64,000 nucleotides of DNA from Soehngenia sp. (GTDB lineage: Bacteria > Bacillota > Clostridia > Tissierellales > Tissierellaceae), in NCBI GenBank assembly GCA_024637045.1, contig JAGXFX010000009.1, positions 1-64,000 of the forward strand, read 5' to 3'. Position 1 is the stretch's first letter. Each line of letters starts with the position of its first letter. A model generated the notes under the pieces. The model was not told the DNA's origin. It did not search any database and saw only the letters and a program-made list of their open reading frames with translations. Made by a program: the position numbers and the translations under genes. This document shows, one piece after another, positions 1 through 7,102 of the stretch.

Positions 1-5
1 TAGGG

Positions 6-32
6 AAATAAGGAGCAAAACTCCTTATTTTT
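6..32. terminator. Stem-loop terminator
   Basis: A perfect 10-bp stem (AAATAAGGAG / CTCCTTATTT) with a CAAAA loop is followed by a T run on the plus strand. It may end transcription arriving from the left, or be bidirectional and also stop the leftward M20 transcript. Confidence 0.7.
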
Positions 33-43
33 ATTATTAAAAA

Positions 44-78
44 CTAACATTTTCTTAAAACATTAAGAAAAATGTTAG
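44..78. repeat. Inverted repeat next to terminator
   Basis: CTAACATTTTCTTAA and TTAAGAAAAATGTTAG form a near-perfect stem with one extra A and a 4-nt loop. It lies just beside the first hairpin, so the two may act together as a double terminator. It could also be the end of a small repeat element. Confidence 0.45.
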
Positions 79-153
79 TGAAAGAATTTATTATTAAATT
101 TTGGATTGAATTGCAGGGGGTTTATCAGTGGCCTCCTTCCACGCCAACCCGAA

Positions 154-262
154 AAATCGTACGGTTTGGTTTCCATGCCACCCCTGAATACAGACAAATC
201 GTACGGTTTGGTTTCCATGACGTTCCTAAAAACACTGTAGGGGTTGGTTTCCACGCCAACCC
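154..262. repeat. Degenerate direct repeats of about 42 bp
   Basis: AAATCGTACGGTTTGGTTTCC(ATG) occurs twice, 42 bp apart. It is followed by a third, diverged unit (GGGTTGGTTTCCACGCCAACCC) that is itself a 7-bp stem-loop. A short plus-strand ORF over this stretch (repeated RFGFHA-type peptides) is a by-product of the repeats, not a convincing gene. It resembles short dispersed intergenic repeats found in many bacterial genomes. Confidence 0.6.
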
Positions 263-330
263 TTAAGCTTCCATGCTCTTCTCATTTCTAACTACTTACC
301 TACTACGATCAGAATGACTATAAGGTTTTT

Positions 331-366
331 AACTGTGATCTGTGAATTGAGAATTGTGAATTGTCT
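331..366. repeat. AATTGTGAATTG-type low-complexity repeat
   Basis: A run of AACTGTGATCTGTGAATTGAGAATTGTGAATTG-like units ends exactly where the stop codon of the minus-strand M20 gene begins. The same repeat type is found beside the ABC ATPase gene and upstream of purB in this window. Confidence 0.65.
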
Positions 367-1515
367 TTACAACTCCTTAATCAACTCACAATAAACCTCA
401 TACGCTTCAACAATCTTATCAACCGAACATTTTTCATCTCTCATATGAGCCAGCTTGTATTCACCAGGACCAAATCCAATCGTAGGGACACCCATGGCTA
501 CAGGAGTAATGGCATTGGTTCCAAAATCCCAGAAATCAAATTTTGATGGTTCTTCCTTGTAAACATCTTTATAGGCACTAATCAAAGACTGGGTCAACTC
601 ATGTTCTGCTTCAATTATCCAAGGATTGTGCATTGGCTCATAGACAAGTTCTTTGCCTTTCCAGGTTGTATGATGCAAGGTGCCTACTTCCCAGGAAGCA
701 TCTTTACCTTCGATTAGAATGTCCATCTCACTCTTTACTCCTTCCAATGTCTCACCTAATATCAGTCTTCTATCCAGATATATTGAGCATTCGCTTGGCA
801 CAGCGTTTAGGGATGCGCTTACACTTGATATGTCCGACAAAACTACAGTACCGTGAGGTGCATTCTCCAAATAAAGAGATTTATTGAGAGCATCTACCTT
901 GGATATGATTTCGGCCATTTCATATACGGCATTGACTCCCTTTTCAGGGGCAGATCCGTGGGCAGAAACACCATGTGTTGTAATACGAATCTGTGCTTTT
1001 CCCTTATGACCCAGAGTAATCACATTATCACTGGGTTCACAAATAATACAGTAGTCAGGCTTAAGAGATAATTCCTGATATAAGTGCTTTAAATTCTCAC
1101 CGTCGCAGAACTCCTCACACACTGTTCCAGTGACATACACAGTCTTTCCTTCTAAATAGCCAAGATCTCTTGCTTTTGCTGCTGCATAAACACTTGCACC
1201 TAATGCAGACTTCATGTCTACACTGCCACGTCCCCATATGTACCCATCATGGACTTCGCCTGAAAAAGGAGGGAACTCCCACTCATCTGGATCATGCACC
1301 TGAACAGTGTCCATGTGACTGTCAAAATGTATTATCTTGGGTCCGTCCCCAATCCTTCCAACCACATTGCCAGTAGAATCAATAAATACTTCATCATATC
1401 CCAGCTTCTCCATTTCAGATTTTACAAGATCGGCATACTCACCTTCCTCATCTGTGTAGCTTCTGGTCTGTATTGATTTTTTTACAAATTCAATTAATTC
1501 CTTATTTCTATCCAT
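367..1515 (-). CDS. M20-family metallohydrolase, YgeY-like
   Basis: A 382-residue member of the M20/ArgE/DapE zinc amidohydrolase superfamily. Visible metal-site motifs are SHMDTV near residue 66, the GRGSVDMKS segment near 96 that holds the bridging Asp, the CEE pair near 133, and a C-terminal histidine in the LAHMRDE region. The central lid (dimerisation) domain falls at about residues 170-285. Overall it looks most like YgeY-type hydrolases, which in enterics sit in selenium-linked purine and amino-acid catabolism clusters. No other gene of such a cluster is visible here, so the substrate (an N-acyl, carbamoyl or dipeptide-like amide) is unknown. It is transcribed alone towards the left; the stop codon abuts a dispersed repeat. 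A cytosolic enzyme is expected, since no signal peptide is present. Confidence 0.85.
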   Translation of the reverse strand: MDRNKELIEFVKKSIQTRSYTDEEGEYADLVKSEMEKLGYDEVFIDSTGNVVGRIGDGPKIIHFDSHMDTVQVHDPDEWEFPPFSGEVHDGYIWGRGSVDMKSALGASVYAAAKARDLGYLEGKTVYVTGTVCEEFCDGENLKHLYQELSLKPDYCIICEPSDNVITLGHKGKAQIRITTHGVSAHGSAPEKGVNAVYEMAEIISKVDALNKSLYLENAPHGTVVLSDISSVSASLNAVPSECSIYLDRRLILGETLEGVKSEMDILIEGKDASWEVGTLHHTTWKGKELVYEPMHNPWIIEAEHELTQSLISAYKDVYKEEPSKFDFWDFGTNAITPVAMGVPTIGFGPGEYKLAHMRDEKCSVDKIVEAYEVYCELIKEL

Positions 1516-1907
1516 TTCTTGACCACTCCTTTACCATTTGATTGATAAGTCATAAACAATTTTATCAGATGATTATTCGAATTGTCACATTCTCTTTTCA
1601 AATAACCTGATAGATATATAATACCATTTCGTAATAGCAGATTGAAATAATTTGTAGTAAGACAGGGATGAGTATCACTTGTCTTTTTTGTATATAGGAG
1701 AGTTCTACTTTTCAAAAGATGAATAAAAAAATTACTCGCGCGATTGGGTATCTTAGGTATATATTTATTATTTTGCTATTCGGGTATAAACAACACGAAG
1801 TGAACAAAAGCTGAGTTATATAAGGAAACTTTGTACCTCAGAGAGCTTGAGATCCACAATTTTCATTTAAATTTTAAAAATCGTATCAAGTGCCGAGGAG
1901 GATTGCT
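1516..1907. other. Intergenic region between divergent genes
   Basis: About 390 bp without a convincing gene lie between the divergent M20 and flavin split-barrel genes. The minus-strand ORF in the track (73 residues) has no recognisable family and no good ribosome site. The region should hold promoters for both genes, but no clear pair of -35/-10 boxes was identified. Confidence 0.5.
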
Positions 1908-2405
1908 ATGAAATATGATGAACCTATGTATATCAATGTGGAAAAAGGTGCCCAGGAGGCTGGCGAATCAATCGAGGCTGATATTCGGAATCTTTGTGAG
2001 GAGGAGTCTTTTGCGGTTTTGGCTACCCAAGGTGCAGGACAGCCGTATACCTCTTTGATAGGATTTGCCACCAGTCGGAATTTGAAGTATCTGGTTTTTG
2101 CCACTCCAAGGCAAACCAGAAAGTTCACACTCCTAGAAGAGAATCCCAACGTGTCCCTGTTGATTGATAACCGAGCCCATCAACTCGAAAGCCTCAATCA
2201 GATTAGTGCCTTAACCGTTACGGGGCAGGTTACTGTACCATCTGATGAGGAAGATATTAAAAAATGGAGAGAACTCCTGATTCAAAAGCATCCTTATTTG
2301 GATACTTTTATTCGGTCAGAAACCACCGCCTTGGTAGTGGTTGAAGTGTTTCGTTATTTCTACGTGCGAAGATTTCAGGAGGTATTCGAATGGACTCCTG
2401 AATAA
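1908..2405 (+). CDS. Pyridoxamine 5'-phosphate oxidase-like flavin split-barrel protein
   Basis: A cytosolic protein of about 165 residues with the split-barrel fold of PNPOx/FMN-binding proteins. The SFAVLATQGAGQPYTSLIGFA segment is the typical first strand pair, and a strand ending in FATPRQTRK plus NPNVSLLIDNR follow as in general-stress/PNPOx-like proteins. The ORF track begins at an upstream GTG, but AGGAGG six bases before the ATG at 1908 makes that ATG the better start (first residues MKYDEPMY). The C-terminal part (VVEVFRYFYVRRFQEV) matches the subgroup in which the last strand packs over the flavin. Substrate is unknown: FMN, F420-like or haem binding cannot be separated by eye. It appears monocistronic and is followed by a strong hairpin. 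Confidence 0.8.
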   Translation: MKYDEPMYINVEKGAQEAGESIEADIRNLCEEESFAVLATQGAGQPYTSLIGFATSRNLKYLVFATPRQTRKFTLLEENPNVSLLIDNRAHQLESLNQISALTVTGQVTVPSDEEDIKKWRELLIQKHPYLDTFIRSETTALVVVEVFRYFYVRRFQEVFEWTPE

Positions 2406-2431
2406 TATAAACGTTGTAGTTGTTACGGTAT

Positions 2432-2470
2432 CATAATAAGAGGCAAGGGAATTCCTTGCCTCTTATTATG
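2432..2470. terminator. Long stem-loop between convergent genes
   Basis: CATAATAAGAGGCAAG pairs perfectly with CTTGCCTCTTATTATG around a short loop, giving a 16-bp stem. It sits between the ends of a plus-strand and a minus-strand gene, which suits a bidirectional terminator, although no long T run follows on either side. Confidence 0.65.
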
Positions 2471-2597
2471 CCTTATCCTATTCAGTTTCCACCATAGCCT
2501 TTCGAGAAATATATCTCCTTAAATACCAATTAACTATTAAAACAAGATTCTTCGACTGTAAACTGGTACAATACTTTGGAACAAAATCTTTCTTTTT

Positions 2598-2691
2598 ATT
2601 GTCTTGCTGAGTTTACGAAGGATTTTGACCCTCACTGCTCGACCCAAACAATCTTTTAATTGTGAATTGAGATTTGTGAACTGTGAATTGT
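2598..2691. repeat. Composite dispersed intergenic repeat, copy 1
   Basis: ATTGTCTTGCTGAGTTTACGAAGGATTTTGACC..CTCGACCCAAACAATCTT is followed by AATTGTGAATTGAGATTTGTGAACTGTGAATTG. The first half recurs nearly unchanged upstream of the ATPase gene. The second half recurs next to the M20 gene and upstream of purB. The right half overlaps the 3' end of the ATPase gene. Confidence 0.65.
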
Positions 2692-3396
2692 ATTCTCACT
2701 TTTTTCAAACTCCCTCTCCAACATCTTTTTCATCTTGACCATATTTTCTTCATTAGGCTCAATGGCGTATATATTCTTAATAACATTTGCAACCGTTGAG
2801 GGCTTGTCGCTTAAGACAATAATCTGGTCCCCAAGATGTATAGCCTCCTCGAGGTCATGGGTCACAAGGATGCAGGACCGATTCTCCATATCCATCAATT
2901 CCCTGAAAAAGTCCATCAATACCTTCTTGTTTGATATGTCAATAGAGGAGAATGGCTCATCCATAAGAAGAATGGAGGAGGGGTAGATAAAAGCCCTTAA
3001 TATACCAATCCTCTTTTTCATGCCACCACTTAGTTCACTTGGATAATAGTCCCTGTACTCCAATAGCCCAACCTTTTCCAAGTAGCTTTCAACCAAACCG
3101 TCCTTATCAGCGATATCATCATTCCCACTAAGAACAAACTTAAGATTATCCAATACATTTTTCCATGGAATCAGTCTGTCCTCCTGGAATACAAAAGAAA
3201 GCTCGGTATCACTAAATCCTTTGACATCACCTGAATCAGCAGACTCAATACCAGAGATAATATTAAGCAGAGTTGTCTTCCCACAGCCGGAAGGACCAAG
3301 GATACAAGTTGTTCCAGCTTCAATAAAATCAATTGAGATATCCTGGAGGACAAGTAGGTCATTAAATTTTTTAGTTATGTTTTCTATTCTGTACAT
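2656..3396 (-). CDS. ABC transporter ATPase (NrtD/SsuB/TauB class)
   Basis: The nucleotide-binding subunit of an importer whose permease and lipoprotein are encoded just upstream. The Walker A motif is GPSGCGKTT, the Q-loop region is SFVFQEDRLIPW (the short Q-loop typical of the nitrate/sulfonate/taurine class), the signature is LSGGMKKR, and Walker B with catalytic Glu is ILLMDEPF, followed by the H-loop THDLEEA. The track starts at a GTG with its ribosome site only one base away; the ATG at 3396 (MYRIENITKKF) with AAGGA about ten bases upstream is preferred, giving 246 residues. The last dozen residues (TIHSSQISIHN) are encoded by a dispersed AATTGTGAATTG repeat, so the native C-terminus was probably replaced. 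The protein acts on the inner face of the membrane. Confidence 0.85.
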   Translation of the reverse strand: MYRIENITKKFNDLLVLQDISIDFIEAGTTCILGPSGCGKTTLLNIISGIESADSGDVKGFSDTELSFVFQEDRLIPWKNVLDNLKFVLSGNDDIADKDGLVESYLEKVGLLEYRDYYPSELSGGMKKRIGILRAFIYPSSILLMDEPFSSIDISNKKVLMDFFRELMDMENRSCILVTHDLEEAIHLGDQIIVLSDKPSTVANVIKNIYAIEPNEENMVKMKKMLEREFEKSENTIHSSQISIHN

Positions 3397-3411
3397 ATCC
3401 AACACATCCTT

Positions 3412-3466
3412 ATTGTCTTCCTGAGTTTACGAAGGATTTAACCCCAAATCTCGACCCAAACAATCT
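3412..3466. repeat. Composite dispersed repeat, copy 2
   Basis: ATTGTCTTCCTGAGTTTACGAAGGATTT..CTCGACCCAAACAATCTT is almost identical to the left half of the copy on the other side of the ATPase gene. The ATPase coding region is therefore flanked by direct copies of the same element. Confidence 0.65.
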
Positions 3467-3471
3467 TCTCA

Positions 3472-3640
3472 ACTCTTACTTCTTAAATCTTACATCTTAG
3501 CTCTTAACTCTCATTTATTAACTCTTTATCTCTTAAATCTTACCTCTTAATTCTTACTTTTTAACTCCTATATATTTACTCTTACTTCTTAGATATTACC
3601 TCTTAACTATTACTTTTATCTTACCTCTTAACTCTTTCAC
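3472..3640. repeat. CTTAACTCTTAC minisatellite-like tract
   Basis: About 170 bp consist of imperfect repeats of CTTAAATCTTACCTCTTAACTCTTAC (minus strand: GTAAGAGTTAAGAGGTAAGATTTAAGAG). The tract fills the permease-ATPase gap and runs into the permease gene, encoding its final residues (ERVKR and stop). On the transcript it is purine-rich with many AAGAGG segments. Confidence 0.75.
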
Positions 3641-4403
3641 TATTGTTCACTGGTCGATGTTCATTATTCATTGACCCAATACCATGCAGTATAAGATTAA
3701 GCCCCTTCGAAATAACAAGAATAACAATTATCCACGCAAAGACCCCTGACGTATTCAAGTACATCCTCTGCAATTGCAAATCAGCTCCAATTGAAAATCC
3801 TGGCTGCGAAAGCACCTCTCCCGCAACAACCATCTTCAATGTAGTTGAAAGGGTAGTAGCTGATATATTTGAAAGTCCCTGAAATATCACCGGTACGTAA
3901 ATATCCCTAATTAGTGCAAGCTTCTTCACCCTGTATACCTTAGCCATTTGGAGAAGTCCCTTGTCAATCCCATCAAGGGAAGAGAGGACTGTCTCATACA
4001 TAATGGGAAATACAACAAGAAACCCTACAAAAAGAGGAACAAGACTGTTATGCAGCCAAATCAGAGCAAGAAGTATAATTGCAATTACAGGAACAGAACT
4101 TAAGAATTCAACAAACGGATTAAACAGCAATCGTATTGTCCTAGACCACTTGGAAAGACCACCAAAAAAAACAGCAAGAAGCAGGGAGGAAACGAATCCT
4201 CCAAGGCTTCTTGCCATTGTATAAAATACTATTTTTAAAAATCCTTCGCTTCCAACTATCACAAACAGACTCTCTAGAGTAGCCAGTGGAGAAGGAATCA
4301 AAACTTCCTTGCCAACAAAAAGAGACAACAAAGACCAAACCCCGATTAAAAATAATGCGGAGATAAGCTTAAGACCTTTATCTTGTATAGTAAATCTCTT
4401 CAT
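3621..4403 (-). CDS. ABC transporter permease (SsuC/TauC/NrtB class)
   Basis: A membrane protein of about 260 residues with six predicted helices. The first helix lies near residues 12-30 (ISALFLIGVWSLLSLFVG), and the BPD_transp_1 coupling region is visible in the cytoplasmic loop before VPVIFQGLSNISATTLSTTLKMVVAGEVL, as in nitrate/sulfonate/taurine-type permeases. The track ORF is over-extended by 33 codons that lie inside the lipoprotein gene. The ATG at 4403 (MKRFTIQDKG), with GGAGGAG upstream, is the natural start, leaving a 26-bp overlap with the lipoprotein gene and implying translational coupling. Its last residues are encoded by the intergenic repeat tract. It forms the importer channel with the neighbouring ATPase and lipoprotein. 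Confidence 0.85.
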   Translation of the reverse strand: MKRFTIQDKGLKLISALFLIGVWSLLSLFVGKEVLIPSPLATLESLFVIVGSEGFLKIVFYTMARSLGGFVSSLLLAVFFGGLSKWSRTIRLLFNPFVEFLSSVPVIAIILLALIWLHNSLVPLFVGFLVVFPIMYETVLSSLDGIDKGLLQMAKVYRVKKLALIRDIYVPVIFQGLSNISATTLSTTLKMVVAGEVLSQPGFSIGADLQLQRMYLNTSGVFAWIIVILVISKGLNLILHGIGSMNNEHRPVNNSERVKR

Positions 4404-5346
4404 CCGGCAGCTCTCCTCCAATAAAGTCAGGGGCAAAGTCCATAATGGCCTGGTAATATACCTTGTATTCCTCAACGGAATCCTCAATAGGGAAATCACC
4501 AATGTTCATTCTGTCTATTCCCTGAACAACAGCACCCTTAACTGGACCTAAAGCTAATTCTTCCGAAATGTCCCCAAGAGCTTCAGGGTTTTCGTTGGCC
4601 CACTGGATACTATTATTATACTCCAGGAGGAAGTTTTCTACAAACTCCGGATTTTCTTCGATTAGAGATTTCTTTATAACCAGGCATGCCTGCGGATAGC
4701 CTTTTGGGACACCCTTAGCCTCAGCCCACAGGGAGTTAAGGTCAAGGAGTACTTTGATACCCTCACCCTTGATAACCACCCCTGAGAGGGCAGGCTCAGG
4801 CAGAACGCCAAGAGATGCCTGTCCTGAAAGAAGGAAGGGTCCAACTTCTGCAGCTGAGCCCATATATTGAATATCCATATCCGTTTCCGGATTCAGTCCA
4901 TTATCCTGAAGTATCATAAGGAGCACAAGTTCAGGCGTAAGACCTTTTCCAAAGGTATGGAGAGCCTTGTCCTTAAGATCAGCTACAGTCTGAACATCCT
5001 CAGTTCCTGCAACATACAGATTACCCCAGGTTGAGGTTCCCGCTATAACATAGGGGAGATCCTTGTTGTATGCCTGGGCTGCAAGGTTTGTTGGAACCAT
5101 TGCTATATCAGCCTCTTCTTTTAGGATGCTTGCTGCGAGAAGATCAGGTGTCTTTAATACATCATACTGGATTTCTCTTCCAAGATCAGGTTCATCTGAA
5201 ATCATCTTTGCAGCAGTCAGAGCAGTTACCCCTTCCATGAAGGAGAACTGGACTGGTTCAGTTGGTTCAATAACCTCATTGGAGCAGCCAGAAAAGGCCG
5301 CTCCAATAAGTAGTATTAGTGTAAGTAGAATTATGCTTTTTTTCAT
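4378..5346 (-). CDS. ABC transporter substrate-binding lipoprotein (NMT1/TauA-like)
   Basis: A 322-residue extracellular binding protein. The N-terminus has a lipoprotein signal peptide with the lipobox FSGC, so the mature protein is anchored through Cys 20. The two-lobe NMT1/THI5-like fold is suggested by segments such as ADIAMVPTNLAAQAYNKDLPYV, the hinge GTSTWGNLYV, and LKDKALHTFGKGLTPELVLLMIL. This class binds small organic anions or pyrimidine/thiamine precursors, nitrate or sulfonates; the ligand here is not evident. It sits 16 bp downstream of the hydrogenase gene in the same direction, with an AGGTG ribosome site, so hydrogenase and importer are probably co-transcribed. That link is unusual and is discussed in the findings. 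Confidence 0.82.
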   Translation of the reverse strand: MKKSIILLTLILLIGAAFSGCSNEVIEPTEPVQFSFMEGVTALTAAKMISDEPDLGREIQYDVLKTPDLLAASILKEEADIAMVPTNLAAQAYNKDLPYVIAGTSTWGNLYVAGTEDVQTVADLKDKALHTFGKGLTPELVLLMILQDNGLNPETDMDIQYMGSAAEVGPFLLSGQASLGVLPEPALSGVVIKGEGIKVLLDLNSLWAEAKGVPKGYPQACLVIKKSLIEENPEFVENFLLEYNNSIQWANENPEALGDISEELALGPVKGAVVQGIDRMNIGDFPIEDSVEEYKVYYQAIMDFAPDFIGGELPDEEIYYTR

Positions 5347-5362
5347 TATTCACCTCGTGTGT

Positions 5363-7102
5363 TTAATCCCAAAGTTTTGGGTTAAGTTCCCATGTACTGT
5401 GGTCAGTGTGCAATAGCTCGTGTGATTTGTGGGACAGCGGCTTCTCAAAATACTCTTCGTAGCATTTGGCTACAGAAGGATTCTCATGAGAAAATCTTAT
5501 ATCGTTAATCTTGTCAAGACCATAAAGTATATCAGCCCTGTCACCAGCAAGTTCCTTACCATCCCAAATAGGCTGGCCTCCACCACCGGCACAACCACCA
5601 GGACATGCCATTATCTCAACAAAGTCGTAATGAGCCTCACCGTGTTTGATTGCTTCAATCAGTCTTCTTGCATTTCCAAGACCACTTGCAACCGCAACTC
5701 TCAGGTCAGTACCTGCAAGATCGAAGGTAGCTTCTTTCCAACCCTTTTTTCCACGGACATCTTTGAAGGCATCCGGCTCAGGATTCTCACCTGTAACAAG
5801 GAAGTACGCACTTCTAAGTGCTGCTTCCATAACTCCACCTGTTGCACCGAAAATTACAGCAGCTCCAGAACCGGAACCTAGAGGCATATCAAGCTCCTCT
5901 TCAGGAAGAAAAGCCACATCAATGCTTTCAGCCCGAATAAGTCTTTCAACCTCACGGGTTGTAAGGACGACATCAACATCCTGTCCTGCTCCTGCGGAAT
6001 TCATAACTGGAACACCAGCTTCGAATTTCTTTGCAGTACAAGGCATAATGGACACTGAAAAGATCTTTGAAGGATCTACATCCAGTACCTCTGCATAGTA
6101 GCTCTTCACAACCGCACCAAACATCTGCTGAGGAGACTTTGCAGTTGACAGCTGATCCAGCATATCTGGATATTGGCTCTTGATAAACCGGATCCATCCT
6201 GGACAGCATGACGTAAACATTGGGAATGTATTGTCCTCGGCATTTCCGAGTCTCTCTATAAACTCGCTTCCCTCCTCCATAATGGTAAGGTCAGCAGTAA
6301 AGTTTGTATCAAATATATAGTCAAATCCAATTCTTCTTAAGGCTGCTGCAAGTCTTTTTACAGTTGCAAATTCTCTGCCCAGACCAAGGGATTCACCCCA
6401 GGCTGCCCTTACGGCAGGTGCAATCTGGACCACAAGGATCTTGTCTGGATCAGCAAGGGCATCGAATACCTTGTCGGTATCATCCCTTTCTCGAAGGGCC
6501 CCTGTTGGGCAATGAGTAATACACTGACCGCAAAGTGCGCAGTCTGATTCTTCAATCCTTAAATTTCCCGAAACGTCAACATTGGTTCTTGATCCCGTGT
6601 TTGCAATGTCCCAGACTTGAAGGTCCTGAACCTTGTCACACACCTGGATGCATCTCATACACTTTATACATTTCTCGTAGTTTCTAACTAGAGGAAAACC
6701 TTCAGTCCATCTTGCATGGGGAAGGGTCTTCTCGTACTGTATCTCAATAATCCCAAGGTCGTTAGCGATATCCTGCAATGAGCAGTTTCCGCTCCTGACA
6801 CAGATAGCACAGTTTGAATCGTGCTGGGACAGAATAAGCTCAACATTGGTTCTTCTTGATTCCCTTACCTTAGGGCTGTTTGTATGGATTTTCATGCCTT
6901 CTTCAACAACATTGTTGCAGGCTGTTACAAGTCTTTCCCTGCCTTCAATCTCAACCGCACAAACCCTGCAGGCGCCGATTTCATTCAGCTCCTCCATATA
7001 GCACAGATTGGGGATGGAGACATGACAACTCTTTGCAGCATCCAGAATGGTCATTCCTTCAGGAACGAGAAGAGTGTTTTTATCAATAGTTATATTTACC
7101 AT
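5363..7102 (-). CDS. hydA: [FeFe] hydrogenase, monomeric with N-terminal ferredoxin domains
   Basis: A 579-residue iron-only hydrogenase that catalyses reversible H2 formation in the cytoplasm. Domains in order: a plant-type [2Fe-2S] domain (CHVSIPNLC..GACRVC) at about residues 1-75; a NuoG-like His/Cys [4Fe-4S] site (HDSNCAICVRSGNC) near 95; two bacterial ferredoxin [4Fe-4S] motifs (CIKCMRCIQVC, CALCGQCITHC); then the H-cluster domain. The three H-cluster signatures are intact: TSCCPGW, MPCTAKKFEA and EIMACPGGCAGGGGQP. Architecture and length fit the group A, NAD(P)H-linked type. It overlaps the upstream flavoprotein gene by 7 bp and has a strong AGGAGGGAGGA ribosome site, so the two are surely co-translated and likely form a complex in which the flavoprotein feeds electrons. 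Maturases HydEFG are not in the window. Confidence 0.93.
   Translation of the reverse strand: MVNITIDKNTLLVPEGMTILDAAKSCHVSIPNLCYMEELNEIGACRVCAVEIEGRERLVTACNNVVEEGMKIHTNSPKVRESRRTNVELILSQHDSNCAICVRSGNCSLQDIANDLGIIEIQYEKTLPHARWTEGFPLVRNYEKCIKCMRCIQVCDKVQDLQVWDIANTGSRTNVDVSGNLRIEESDCALCGQCITHCPTGALRERDDTDKVFDALADPDKILVVQIAPAVRAAWGESLGLGREFATVKRLAAALRRIGFDYIFDTNFTADLTIMEEGSEFIERLGNAEDNTFPMFTSCCPGWIRFIKSQYPDMLDQLSTAKSPQQMFGAVVKSYYAEVLDVDPSKIFSVSIMPCTAKKFEAGVPVMNSAGAGQDVDVVLTTREVERLIRAESIDVAFLPEEELDMPLGSGSGAAVIFGATGGVMEAALRSAYFLVTGENPEPDAFKDVRGKKGWKEATFDLAGTDLRVAVASGLGNARRLIEAIKHGEAHYDFVEIMACPGGCAGGGGQPIWDGKELAGDRADILYGLDKINDIRFSHENPSVAKCYEEYFEKPLSHKSHELLHTDHSTWELNPKLWD

Noticed and set aside
72-266. 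64-residue ORF with repeated RFGFHA peptides
   Set aside because: The repeats explain the peptide pattern fully; there is no ribosome site and the ORF spans two hairpins.
1494-1715. Minus-strand ORF upstream of the M20 gene
   Set aside because: It overlaps the M20 start, has no ribosome site or family resemblance, and looks like a chance frame in AT-rich DNA.
3472-3640. Possible CRISPR or attenuator in the CTTAACTCTTAC tract
   Set aside because: Units vary in length and sequence, there are no distinct spacers, and no cas genes are present; it is a degenerate low-complexity repeat.
5429-6098. 150-residue plus-strand ORFs opposite the hydrogenase gene
   Set aside because: They are antisense shadows of a clear [FeFe] hydrogenase coding frame with all motifs on the other strand.
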